DNA of 8,085 nucleotides from an uncultured Atopobiaceae bacterium (GCA_905235165.1 CAJOKK010000068.1:1-8085), one strand, 5' to 3'. Numbered from the stretch's first letter, positions 1-6,552 are shown. Numbers and translations are program-made. Notes: generated by a model from the letters alone, not told the origin.

Positions 1-370
1 GATGCTTGGGGAAGATCCGGCCTGTTCCTTCAAGACGCTCGTGATGGTTACGCCCTCTGGCGGGCACGTCGTATGTTGTGTTCCCGTCGAGGAAGAGGTG
101 GACCTCAAGAAGGCGGCGCTTGCCGCGGGGGAGAAATCCCTTACCATGCTGCACGTGCGCGACCTTGAGCCCCTTACGGGCTACGTGCGCGGAGGATGCT
201 CTCCGGTGGGGATGAAGAAGCGCTTTCCCACCATCATTGACGAGACGGCGCAACTCTTTGATCGGGTGAACGTCTCGGGAGGGAGAAGGGGCCTTTCAAT
301 CAGGCTCTCACCAGATGATTTGGTGGCTTTCACGCAGGCGACGCTTGCGGACATTTGTAGAGAGGGATGA
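1..370 (+). CDS. ybaK: YbaK/EbsC-family aminoacyl-tRNA deacylase (Cys-tRNA(Pro) deacylase-like), 5' end missing
   Basis: This is the C-terminal ~122 residues of a YbaK/EbsC protein, a small cytoplasmic enzyme that hydrolyses mischarged tRNA, typically Cys-tRNA(Pro). Visible family landmarks are SFKTLV near the start, whose Lys is the conserved active-site residue, DLKKAA, GEKSLTM, LTGYVRGGCSPVGMKK, IDETAQLFD, VSGGRRG and a final DLVAFTQATLADI. The family is usually about 155-160 residues. The Met at position 2 falls where the family has an internal MLG/VLG segment before FKTL, so it is probably not the start, and roughly 35 residues lie upstream of the window. The gene stops with TGA at 368-370, right at the start of the flippase gene, so the two are probably one transcription unit. 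Family assignment is firm. Exact substrate specificity (Cys-tRNA(Pro), or another pair such as ProX-type Ala-tRNA(Pro)) is inferred from similarity to the YbaK branch. Confidence 0.88.
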   Translation, partial: MLGEDPACSFKTLVMVTPSGGHVVCCVPVEEEVDLKKAALAAGEKSLTMLHVRDLEPLTGYVRGGCSPVGMKKRFPTIIDETAQLFDRVNVSGGRRGLSIRLSPDDLVAFTQATLADICREG

Positions 371-372
371 GG

Positions 373-2028
373 ATGCAAGACGATAAGGAAGCCCTGCTGC
401 AAGACGAGCTTGAGCAGCTTCAAGAACTCGATGAACTTGGGGAGCTTGGAGACGACGAAGAGAAGAAGAGCAACATTCAGAGCTCCGCCGCGCTGATGAC
501 CGTGCTCGTGGTGGTAAGCCGCCTCACCGGCTTCATGCGTACTTGGGCTCAGGCCTTCGCGATGGGCGCCACGGTTCTGGCGAGTTGCTATGAGGTTGCC
601 AACAACCTTCCGACCGAGATCTATGAGCTCGTGACGGCGGGCATGCTGGTGACGGCCTTCCTGCCGGTGTACGTCTCGGTCAGACGCCGACTCGGACGCG
701 AGGCCTCCAACGAGTATGTCTCAAACCTCACGTCTATCGTGGTGCTCATAACGGGAGCCATCACGCTCCTCTCCTTCATCTTTGCTGCGCAGATCATCTG
801 GACGCAGTCCTTCAGCGCGGTTGAGGAGTTCGAGGCCGATCGGGCCGTGTGGTTCTTCCGATTCTTTGTCATAGAGATCGTGCTCTACGCGCTGTCTACC
901 ATCTTCCAAGGCGTCTGCAACGCGGAGCGCGACTACCTCTGGACCTTTATGGCCCCCATCTTCAACAACGTGGTGGTCATGACCTCCTTCATCAGCTACG
1001 GTCTGCTCGCTAACACCAACCCGACGCTTGCCTTGCTCATCCTGGCCATCGGCAACCCGCTGGGCGTGCTTGTGCAGGTGGCCCTGCAAATTCCGCCCAT
1101 GCGTAGGCACGGTGTACGGATCCACTGGAAGGTCGATTTCTCCGACCCGGCGCTCAAGGACACCGTGAAGATCGGCGTGCCGGCCATCGTGGTGATGGTG
1201 ACCTCTTTCACCACCAACGCCTTCCAGACGAACGCCATGCTCTCCTTTACGGCCATCGGCGGCTCCATCGCCCAGTACTCACTGCTCTGGTACAACCTGC
1301 CTTACGCCGTCTTCGCTGTGCCGGTGACCACGGTGCTCTTCACCGAGCTTTCCGACTACTACGCCGCAGGCGATATGGAGTCCTTCAAGGACATGGTCGT
1401 GACGGGAACCAACCGTATTGCCTTCACGCTCGTGCCCTTTGCCATGTACCTTGCCGTCTTCTCCTCCGCCCTGGTCACGATCATTTCGGGCGGGCGCTTC
1501 GAGGCCGAGGCCGCGGCGCTCTGCACGGTCTTCCTCGTGTGGCGCACTCCGTCGCTGCCCTTCTACGGCATCGGCATGTACCTGCAGAAGGCATGCTCGG
1601 CCACACGTAAGATGCAGCTCTACGCCGGGGCGAGCGTGGCATGCGGTATCGTCCAGATCCTGCTGCTTCGCTTTGTTGCCCCCGTTGCCGGCGTGTGGAT
1701 GGTTCTCTTCTCCTCCTGCGTGTTTTACGTTGTCTTTGACGCCATCGTGCTCTATTCCCTGCAGCGCTCCTATGGTCACATGGGCACGCGCAGGATGGTT
1801 GCCGGCATGGCGCGTTCGGTCTTCTTCGGTGCGCTCGGTGCCGCAACGGGCCTGGGGATCATGACGCTGGTTACGCCGCTGCTGCATGCGGGTCCGGTGC
1901 TCAACTCGCTCATCATCTGCATCGTGGCGGGCATTCCGTCTGTCGTTGTGACCTATGGTACGGCCACGCTTCTGAAGGCGCCGGAGGCCGTCGCGGTGAA
2001 TGCGGTTATCGGTAGGTTCAAGAAGTAG
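373..2028 (+). CDS. murJ: MurJ/MviN-type lipid II flippase
   Basis: An integral membrane protein of the MOP superfamily, predicted to flip the peptidoglycan precursor lipid II across the cytoplasmic membrane. Its 551 residues are close to the family norm. The chain shows repeated hydrophobic segments compatible with the family's 14 helices. TM1 carries SRLTGFMR, with Arg50 and Arg56 spaced like the two essential Args of E. coli MurJ (R18 and R24). About 36 acidic, Leu/Glu/Asp-rich residues precede TM1. They look cytoplasmic and perhaps helical, and are unusually long for MurJ. Two starts are possible. ATG at 367 overlaps the upstream stop, but AGAGGG (361-366) abuts it directly. ATG at 373 sits six bases after that Shine-Dalgarno, so I chose 373; using 367 adds two residues. 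The gene follows the deacylase by two bases and ends just before the repeat-rich intergenic region. Some MviN-family proteins have other roles, but the TM1 Args favour a true flippase. Confidence 0.87.
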   Translation: MQDDKEALLQDELEQLQELDELGELGDDEEKKSNIQSSAALMTVLVVVSRLTGFMRTWAQAFAMGATVLASCYEVANNLPTEIYELVTAGMLVTAFLPVYVSVRRRLGREASNEYVSNLTSIVVLITGAITLLSFIFAAQIIWTQSFSAVEEFEADRAVWFFRFFVIEIVLYALSTIFQGVCNAERDYLWTFMAPIFNNVVVMTSFISYGLLANTNPTLALLILAIGNPLGVLVQVALQIPPMRRHGVRIHWKVDFSDPALKDTVKIGVPAIVVMVTSFTTNAFQTNAMLSFTAIGGSIAQYSLLWYNLPYAVFAVPVTTVLFTELSDYYAAGDMESFKDMVVTGTNRIAFTLVPFAMYLAVFSSALVTIISGGRFEAEAAALCTVFLVWRTPSLPFYGIGMYLQKACSATRKMQLYAGASVACGIVQILLLRFVAPVAGVWMVLFSSCVFYVVFDAIVLYSLQRSYGHMGTRRMVAGMARSVFFGALGAATGLGIMTLVTPLLHAGPVLNSLIICIVAGIPSVVVTYGTATLLKAPEAVAVNAVIGRFKK

Positions 2029-2039
2029 CAGTTCGGAGA

Positions 2040-2145
2040 AAATCGGGGCCGCTCTTGTCACCCTTTGGCGGGCCCTCCGCACCCCCTGGGCAGGCAAGGC
2101 CGTCCAGGGGGTGCCACCATTTTGTGACAAAAACGGCCCCGATTT
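2040..2145. repeat. Large nested inverted repeat downstream of murJ
   Basis: Two 22-base arms, 2040-2061 and 2124-2145, are reverse complements at 20 of 22 positions. The mismatches are at 2052/2133 and 2054/2131. The 62-base loop between them contains its own strong GC hairpin (2079-2114). The left arm begins only 12 bases after the murJ stop codon. In RNA this could fold into one long imperfect stem capped by a second hairpin. In DNA it is a strong cruciform candidate. The right arm is also part of the direct-repeat unit described separately. Function is unknown; protection of the murJ mRNA 3' end, termination, or a protein-binding or REP-like element are all possible. Confidence 0.75.
2079..2114 (+). 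terminator. Strong GC hairpin, possible murJ terminator
   Basis: GCACCCCCTGG (2079-2089) pairs perfectly with CCAGGGGGTGC (2104-2114). The stem continues through a G-T wobble (2090/2103) and a C-G pair (2091/2102), then with A2092 bulged through GGC/GCC (2093-2095/2099-2101) to a three-base loop. The fold is very stable, but the downstream T run is short (TTTT at 2120-2123) and begins five bases after the stem. A classic intrinsic terminator is therefore uncertain. It is the best terminator candidate between murJ and the histidine operon. Confidence 0.4.
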
Positions 2146-2163
2146 GTCACTCTTTGATAGGGG
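2115..2163 (+). repeat. Direct repeat unit, copy A (GTGACAA...TTGTCAC core)
   Basis: The unit runs from CACCATTTTGTGACAAAAA to TTTGATAGGGG. It matches copy B at 2217-2266 at about 43 of 50 aligned positions, counting one gap. Its core is an inverted repeat: GTGACAAA (2124-2131) and TTTGTCAC (2143-2150) around an 11-base GC-rich spacer. A third, diverged relative lies at 2055-2068 (TTGTCACCCTTTGG). Short translated stretches such as PPFCDK or HFVTK in these copies are by-products of the DNA repeat, not evidence for a gene. Confidence 0.7.
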
Positions 2164-2167
2164 ATGC

Positions 2168-2193
2168 GGCAACCGGCCGGGCGGCCGGACGCC
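2168..2193. repeat. GC hairpin between the two repeat copies
   Basis: CCGGCC (2173-2178) and GGCCGG (2183-2188) form a perfect stem with the four-base loop GGGC. A further GGC/GCC pairing (2168-2170/2191-2193) lies outside a two-base internal loop. No T run follows, so this is unlikely to be an intrinsic terminator. It occupies the space after copy A that the larger hairpin 2079-2114 occupies after the first GTCAC element. Confidence 0.55.
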
Positions 2194-2216
2194 TGTCTGT
2201 GGCAATAGCGCCCCCG

Positions 2217-2266
2217 CACCATTTTGTGACAAAAAACCGGCTCGAATTGTCACTATTTGGTAGGGG
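2217..2266 (+). repeat. Direct repeat unit, copy B (GTGACAA...TTGTCAC core)
   Basis: This is the second good copy of the ~50-base unit, about 102 bases after copy A. The inner palindrome is GTGACAA (2226-2232) and TTGTCAC (2247-2253) around 14 bases. It differs from copy A mainly in the spacer and by one inserted base. Its left edge ACCATTTTG (2218-2226) has an exact inverted partner CAAAATGGT at 2280-2288, so copy B is also enclosed in a wider 9-bp inverted repeat ending close to the histidine operon promoter region. Confidence 0.7.
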
Positions 2267-2319
2267 GGTGCCGCCTATCCAAAATGGTTACCGTTCTCAG
2301 CGTATGTTTCGCCCTTGTT

Positions 2320-2325
2320 TATGAT
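2320..2325 (+). promoter_or_regulatory. Candidate -10 box for the histidine operon
   Basis: TATGAT resembles a sigma-70-type -10 element and lies about 75 bases before the hisZG start codon, just right of the repeat cluster. No good -35 is seen at normal spacing: TTCTCA at 2294-2299 would leave 20 bases. If real, transcription would begin near 2332 and the palindrome at 2348-2365 would fall in the early transcribed region. This is a weak call based only on matching by eye. Confidence 0.3.
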
Positions 2326-2347
2326 GTATGAGGTGAAATCTGACGGC

Positions 2348-2365
2348 ACTTTAGTGTGCTAAAGT
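2348..2365. promoter_or_regulatory. Perfect 18-bp palindrome, candidate operator of the his operon
   Basis: ACTTTAG (2348-2354) and CTAAAGT (2359-2365) are perfect reverse complements separated by TGTG. The AT-rich site lies in a GC-rich genome, 34 bases before the hisZG start, where an operator or a short leader hairpin would be expected. The half-site spacing suits a dimeric helix-turn-helix repressor. TrpR-like regulators, some of which control histidine genes in Gram-positive bacteria, bind short symmetric TA-rich sites, but I cannot assign a regulator from this sequence. Confidence 0.5.
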
Positions 2366-2399
2366 ATCGCCACTTCATAAGACGAGAGGACGGTGGCAT

Positions 2400-4055
2400 A
2401 TGGTAGGAACTCCCCGAGGTCTGAGAGACATCCTCCCCAGCGAGGCATTGGCGCGTGAGCGTATTTCCGAGAAGGTCAGGCAGTGCTTCTCAAAGCATGG
2501 TTACCTGCCGGTTGAGACGCCGATGCTCGAGGAGCACGCGGCGCTGGAGCGCGGCGGGCACGTTCCCGATTCCCCCTTCCGTCTCTTTGACTCCGATGGC
2601 GGCCTGTTGGTGCTTCGTCCCGACATCACGCTCGCCATCGCGCGCATGGTCGCAACGCGCATCCCTACGGAGCAGATGCCGCTGCGCCTTCGCTACAAGG
2701 AGGCGGTGGTGCGCGAGGAGTCGTCACTTGCCGGTCAGCCGCGCCAGTTCACGCACCTAGGCGTCGAGCTGGTTGGTGGGCTTGGCGTCGAGAGCGAGGT
2801 CGAGGTGGTGTCGCTTCTCGCCGAGTCGCTTGCCACGCTCGAGATTCCGGGTTGGCTCATCGTGTGTGGCTCGGTGACGCCGCTCAACGTTCTTCTCGAC
2901 CGACATGCCACGAGCGACGCCTTCCGCAATCGCGTGCTCGAGCTGGTTCACGACTCTGACCTTGTTGGCCTCGACCAGCTGATCGACGAGACGGACCTCG
3001 CTCCCGAGGTTGCCCAGGCATTCAAGGCCTTGCCGCGCCTCTCCGGTGGTGCCGAGGTGCTTGACGAGCTTGATAGCCTGCTGTTGGCGGCGGGTATCGA
3101 GAGGGACGAGACGGGTTCCGACGACCTTCGTTGCCTCGTGCGGGCCCTGTCCGAGCTGGCTCACGATGGTCGCCTGCGCTTTGACTTCTCGATCATCAAC
3201 TCCTTTGACTACTACACGGGCGTCATCTTCAAGGGCTATGCCGAGGGCATCACCGCAGCCATCGCCTCGGGCGGTCGTTACGATGCGGTCTTTGCCAACC
3301 ACGGCCTGCCCGATACGGCGGCTTGCGGCTTCATGCTGACGCTCGAGCGTCTACAAGAGGTGCTTGGCGAGCAGGGCGAGTCGGGCGTGGTAACGCGCGC
3401 GGCGGGAATCGCCGAGCGTCCCCTGCGCATCGCCGTGCCCAAGGGCGCCCTCTTCAAGGATGCCGTGGCCCTTCTCGCCAAGGCGGGTCTGCCCGTCGAG
3501 GAGCTTGAGAACGTGGGGCGTCGCCTCATCATCCGTACCGACGAGGTGGAGTACCTCATCGTGCGCGCCCAGGATGCGCCGACCTTCGTGGCGCACGGCG
3601 GCGCTGATTGCGGACTCTGCGGCTCGGACTCCATCATCGAGGCGAACGTCGACGTGATGCAGCTCGTCGATCTGCACTTCGGCGAGTGTCGCTTCGTGGT
3701 GGCGGAGCCGGCCTCGGCTAAGGGCGCGGCTGACGAGGCCTACGCCTGGCGCGGGTCGGTGCGCGTTGCCACCAAGTACCCGCGCATCACCAAGGCCTAC
3801 TACGATGCGCGCGGCCAGCAGGTCGACATCGTACAGTTGCACGGAAACATCGAGCTCGGACCTATTGTTGGCATGGCCGAGCGCATTATCGACATCACGC
3901 AGACGGGAGCCACGCTCGAGCAGAACGACCTCGTGATCGTGGACGACGTCATGGAGTGCTCGGCGCGCTTCTTTGCCGTTCCCGCGGCTTATCGCTGTGA
4001 CCGTCGCATCAAGGAACTTGCCGCCCGGCTCGACCAGGCCGTGCGCGACCGATAA
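2400..4055 (+). CDS. hisZG: Fused HisZ-HisG: ATP phosphoribosyltransferase regulatory and catalytic subunits in one chain
   Basis: Catalyses the first step of histidine synthesis (ATP + PRPP to phosphoribosyl-ATP). Residues 1 to ~325 are HisZ, a histidyl-tRNA synthetase paralogue: PRGLRDILP at the N-terminus, LRPDITLAIAR, a motif-2-like LRLRYKEAVVREE...QFTHLGVELVG, FDYYTGVIF, and GGRYD with CGFMLTLERL. The Arg of the synthetase RGLDYYTG motif is absent (NSFDYYTG), fitting a non-charging regulatory role. A ~15-residue Gly/Ala-rich linker (about 326-340) leads to a short-form HisG of ~211 residues: LRIAVPKGALF, VRAQDAPTFVAHGGADCG, LVDLHFGECRFVVA and the PRPP-loop region DITQTGATL (498-506), where the usual ETG reads QTG. 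Normally these are two genes whose products form a 4+4 hetero-octamer; here the frame is uninterrupted. The start is ATG 2400 with AGAGGA at 2385-2390. It opens the his operon, and its TAA overlaps the hisD ribosome binding site. Confidence 0.92.
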   Translation: MVGTPRGLRDILPSEALARERISEKVRQCFSKHGYLPVETPMLEEHAALERGGHVPDSPFRLFDSDGGLLVLRPDITLAIARMVATRIPTEQMPLRLRYKEAVVREESSLAGQPRQFTHLGVELVGGLGVESEVEVVSLLAESLATLEIPGWLIVCGSVTPLNVLLDRHATSDAFRNRVLELVHDSDLVGLDQLIDETDLAPEVAQAFKALPRLSGGAEVLDELDSLLLAAGIERDETGSDDLRCLVRALSELAHDGRLRFDFSIINSFDYYTGVIFKGYAEGITAAIASGGRYDAVFANHGLPDTAACGFMLTLERLQEVLGEQGESGVVTRAAGIAERPLRIAVPKGALFKDAVALLAKAGLPVEELENVGRRLIIRTDEVEYLIVRAQDAPTFVAHGGADCGLCGSDSIIEANVDVMQLVDLHFGECRFVVAEPASAKGAADEAYAWRGSVRVATKYPRITKAYYDARGQQVDIVQLHGNIELGPIVGMAERIIDITQTGATLEQNDLVIVDDVMECSARFFAVPAAYRCDRRIKELAARLDQAVRDR

Positions 4056-4065
4056 GGAGCTTCCC

Positions 4066-5445
4066 ATGAAGACCATTACGCTTGCAGGTGAGCAGCGACT
4101 CCAGCTGGGCGACCTCGATCGCTCGACCGTTCTGCCGCGCCAGATCATGGAGGCGGCCGAGGCCATCGTCGACGACGTTCGCGAACGCGGCGACGCTGCC
4201 CTGCGCGAGTACTGCACGCGCTTTGACGGTGCCTGCCCCGACGTCTTCCGCGTGAGCGACGAGGTTGTCAAGCAGGCCCTCGAAGAGGTGGATGACGCCT
4301 TTCGTGAGGCGCTGACGCTTGCGGCCCGCCAGATCCGTGAGTTCCACGAGCGCGAGCGCGAGCAGTCCTGGTTCACCACGCGCGAGGACGGCACGATCCT
4401 CGGCGTCAAGGTGACGCCGCTCTCCTCGGTGGCCGTCTATGTGCCGGGCGGTCGTGCCCAGTATCCCTCGACCGTGCTCATGGACACGATTCCGGCCAAG
4501 GTGGCCGGCGTGGAGCGCGTCATCATGGTGACGCCGCCGCAGAAAGACGGCAAGCTTTCGCCCTACACGCTCGCCGCGGCTGCGTTGGCCGGCGTTGACG
4601 AGGTCTACGCCGTGGGCGGCGCCCAGGCCATCGGTGCCGTCGCCTATGGCACCGAGTCCATCCCCAAGGTGGCCAAGGTGGTCGGCCCGGGCAATGCCTA
4701 TGTTGCCGCGGCCAAGCGCTATGTCTCGGGAGACATCGGCATCGACATGGTCGCCGGTCCCTCCGAGGTCTGTGTGCTCGCTGACGCCACGGCAGAGCCG
4801 GCCATCGTCGCGGCCGACCTCATGGCCCAGGCCGAGCACGACCCGCTGGCTACGAGCTACCTGGTGACGACCGATCCCAATCTGGGTCCTGCGGTGCTTG
4901 AGGCTGCTGAGGCCCTTCTCGCCCAGAGCCCGCGCGAAGAGATCACGCGTGCTTCGCTTGATGACAAGGGCATCATCGTGAGCTGTGACTCGCTCGAGGC
5001 GGCGCTTGATGCCGTTGACCTTATCGCGCCCGAGCACCTGGAGCTGCACTGCGCTCACGCTGGCGAGCTTGTTGGTCGCATCCACAATGCGGGTGCCATC
5101 TTCGTGGGCCCCTGGAGCTCCGAGCCCCTGGGCGACTACGTTGCCGGACCCAACCACACGCTGCCCACGAGTGGCACGGCGCTCTTCTCCAATCCTCTTG
5201 GCGTCTACGACTTCCAGAAGCGCTCGAGCGTCATCTCCTACACGCGCGCCGGCCTCGAGACCGACGGCCCTGCTGTGCAGACCCTCGCGCAGGCGGAAGG
5301 CCTCTGGGCACACGCGCTTTCGGTGGGCATGCGCCTCAAGCTCGCCCAGGATGCGGAGCGCTTCGACGACTCGCTGGCTGCCTGCGAGGGCGCCATGGCA
5401 ACGGCATGGCCGTCTGCTGCGGTGGGTCAAGACGCTAACGAGTAG
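4066..5445 (+). CDS. hisD: Histidinol dehydrogenase
   Basis: A cytoplasmic zinc enzyme that oxidises L-histidinol to L-histidine in two NAD-dependent steps, the end of the pathway. The family blocks are all present: YVPGGRAQYPSTVLM, VVGPGNAYVAAAKR, DMVAGPSEV, AQAEHDPLA, IAPEHLEL and GDYVAGPNHTLPT. Zinc ligands corresponding to E. coli Q259, H262, D360 and H419 are Q255, H258, D357 and H416. The catalytic Glu-His pair is E323-H324. The constant offset of about three to four shows little insertion or loss across the core. At 459 residues it is somewhat longer than the usual ~430, mostly from a C-terminal tail of unclear role. The reading frame is open upstream to an ATG at 3973, but ATG 4066 has AAGGAG (4054-4059) six bases ahead and matches the family N-terminus, so it is the start. 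It lies 10 bases after hisZG. Confidence 0.96.
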   Translation: MKTITLAGEQRLQLGDLDRSTVLPRQIMEAAEAIVDDVRERGDAALREYCTRFDGACPDVFRVSDEVVKQALEEVDDAFREALTLAARQIREFHEREREQSWFTTREDGTILGVKVTPLSSVAVYVPGGRAQYPSTVLMDTIPAKVAGVERVIMVTPPQKDGKLSPYTLAAAALAGVDEVYAVGGAQAIGAVAYGTESIPKVAKVVGPGNAYVAAAKRYVSGDIGIDMVAGPSEVCVLADATAEPAIVAADLMAQAEHDPLATSYLVTTDPNLGPAVLEAAEALLAQSPREEITRASLDDKGIIVSCDSLEAALDAVDLIAPEHLELHCAHAGELVGRIHNAGAIFVGPWSSEPLGDYVAGPNHTLPTSGTALFSNPLGVYDFQKRSSVISYTRAGLETDGPAVQTLAQAEGLWAHALSVGMRLKLAQDAERFDDSLAACEGAMATAWPSAAVGQDANE

Positions 5446-5466
5446 AACGCGCGAGAAGGGGGAGCC

Positions 5467-6552
5467 ATGTCCTTGGACCTGACGGGTCGCGTACGACCGT
5501 CGCTGGTGGGCTTCGAGCCCTACGATCCGGCCTTTACGCCCTGCGACGTGAACCTCTCTGCCAATGAGAACACCCATGAGCTGCCCGCAGCCGTTCGGGC
5601 GGCGATTGAGCGCGCTCTTCTCAGCACGCCGCTCAATCGCTATCCCGACCCGCTGGCTAACGAGCTGCGCGATGCCCTGGCCGAGCGCCATGGCCTTGAG
5701 CGTTCGAACGTCATCGTGGGAAACGGTGGCGACGAGATTCTCTTCAACCTGCTCTTCGCTTTTGGGGGACCTGGCCGTACGGTGCTTACCTGCCCGCCCG
5801 ACTTTGCCGAGTACGCGAACTTCGGAGCCATGTGCGAGGCCGACCTGCGCTTTGTCCCGCGCAGCGAGGTTGACTTTTCGATTGACGAAGACGCTCTGCT
5901 CGCCGCTGCTCAGGATGCGGCGCTGGTAATCTTGACCTCGCCCAACAACCCGACGGGCGGTCTTGTTCCCCGCTCCCTGGTGGAGCGCCTGCTTACCGAG
6001 ACGGACGCGCTTGTCCTCGTGGACGAGGCCTACGTCGAGTTCGCTCCCGAGGGCGCGAGCATGGTCGATATGCTGGCCGGCCACCCGCGCCTCATGATCT
6101 TGCGTACGCTCTCCAAGGCCTTCGCGCTTGCGGGCGTGCGCTGCGGCTATCTCTTGGCAGACGCGGCGGTGGTCAACGAGCTCTCGGCCATTCGGCAGAT
6201 TTACTCGCTCGACGTGCTCGCCCAGGCGACGGCGCTTGCGGCCATTCGCGAGCGCGAGCATCTGCGGCCCGTGATCGAAGACATCGTTGCCGAGCGCAGG
6301 CGCCTATCCTTGCTGCTTGGTAACATCGCCGGGCTGGAGCAATGGCCGAGTGAGGCGAACTTTATACTGGTACGCGTTCCGCACGCGAGCACGGTGCGCC
6401 AGCGCCTGCGCGATGAGCGCTCCATTCTCGTGCGCGACCTGAGCGCCGCGCCGGGCCTTGCCGACTGCCTGCGCATCTCGGTGGGCACGCGGCGGGAGAA
6501 CGACCTTCTGGTGGATGCGCTGACAGCGCTGGTAGGGAAGGAGACGCGATGA
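5467..6552 (+). CDS. hisC: Histidinol-phosphate aminotransferase
   Basis: A PLP-dependent fold-type I aminotransferase that converts imidazole acetol phosphate to L-histidinol phosphate using glutamate. At 361 residues it has the normal family length. Diagnostic features are the N-terminal NLSANEN, NRYPDP, GNGGDEIL (cofactor phosphate region), PNNPTG at 159-164, the LVDEAYVEF segment with Asp186 and Tyr189, the Schiff-base Lys217 in SKAFALAG, and Arg336 in LRISVGT for the substrate carboxylate or phosphate. The start ATG 5467 follows AAGGGGGAG. It lies 21 bases after the hisD stop, the largest gap inside the operon, and its TGA overlaps the hisB ATG by four bases (ATGA), suggesting translational coupling. 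Aminotransferases of this group can have side activities on aromatic amino acids, but the operon context makes the histidine role near certain. Confidence 0.95.
   Translation: MSLDLTGRVRPSLVGFEPYDPAFTPCDVNLSANENTHELPAAVRAAIERALLSTPLNRYPDPLANELRDALAERHGLERSNVIVGNGGDEILFNLLFAFGGPGRTVLTCPPDFAEYANFGAMCEADLRFVPRSEVDFSIDEDALLAAAQDAALVILTSPNNPTGGLVPRSLVERLLTETDALVLVDEAYVEFAPEGASMVDMLAGHPRLMILRTLSKAFALAGVRCGYLLADAAVVNELSAIRQIYSLDVLAQATALAAIREREHLRPVIEDIVAERRRLSLLLGNIAGLEQWPSEANFILVRVPHASTVRQRLRDERSILVRDLSAAPGLADCLRISVGTRRENDLLVDALTALVGKETR

Noticed and set aside
2263..2276. GGGGGGTGCCGCC resembles the T-box antiterminator sequence AGGGTGGNACCGCG
   Set aside because: The key TGGN that pairs with the tRNA end is not present, there is no recognisable specifier stem or terminator downstream, and the segment is related to the local repeat at 2107-2115.
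2000..2324. Overlapping reading frames through the repeat region encoding FCDK/FVTK-type peptides
   Set aside because: They are translations of the DNA repeats, have no ribosome binding site, and begin inside murJ or within the repeats.
2321..2362. A 13-codon reading frame (ATG ATG TAT ... TGC TAA) upstream of hisZG, as a possible leader peptide for attenuation
   Set aside because: It contains no histidine codon, has no Shine-Dalgarno, and its end is simply part of the palindrome at 2348-2365.
2400..3380. A true histidyl-tRNA synthetase gene rather than HisZ
   Set aside because: The region is shorter than HisRS, lacks the C-terminal anticodon-binding domain, has lost the Arg of the RGLDYYTG motif, and is fused to HisG at the head of a his operon.
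3973..4065. Upstream extension of hisD to ATG 3973
   Set aside because: It would overlap the end of hisZG by 83 bases, lacks a ribosome binding site and adds residues not found in the family. ATG 4066 has AAGGAG at ideal spacing.
4009..6261. A 750-residue open frame on the minus strand across hisD and hisC
   Set aside because: It is the antisense shadow of GC-rich coding sequence. Its Arg/His/Gly-rich composition matches no family I recognise, and the plus strand is fully explained by well-conserved his genes.
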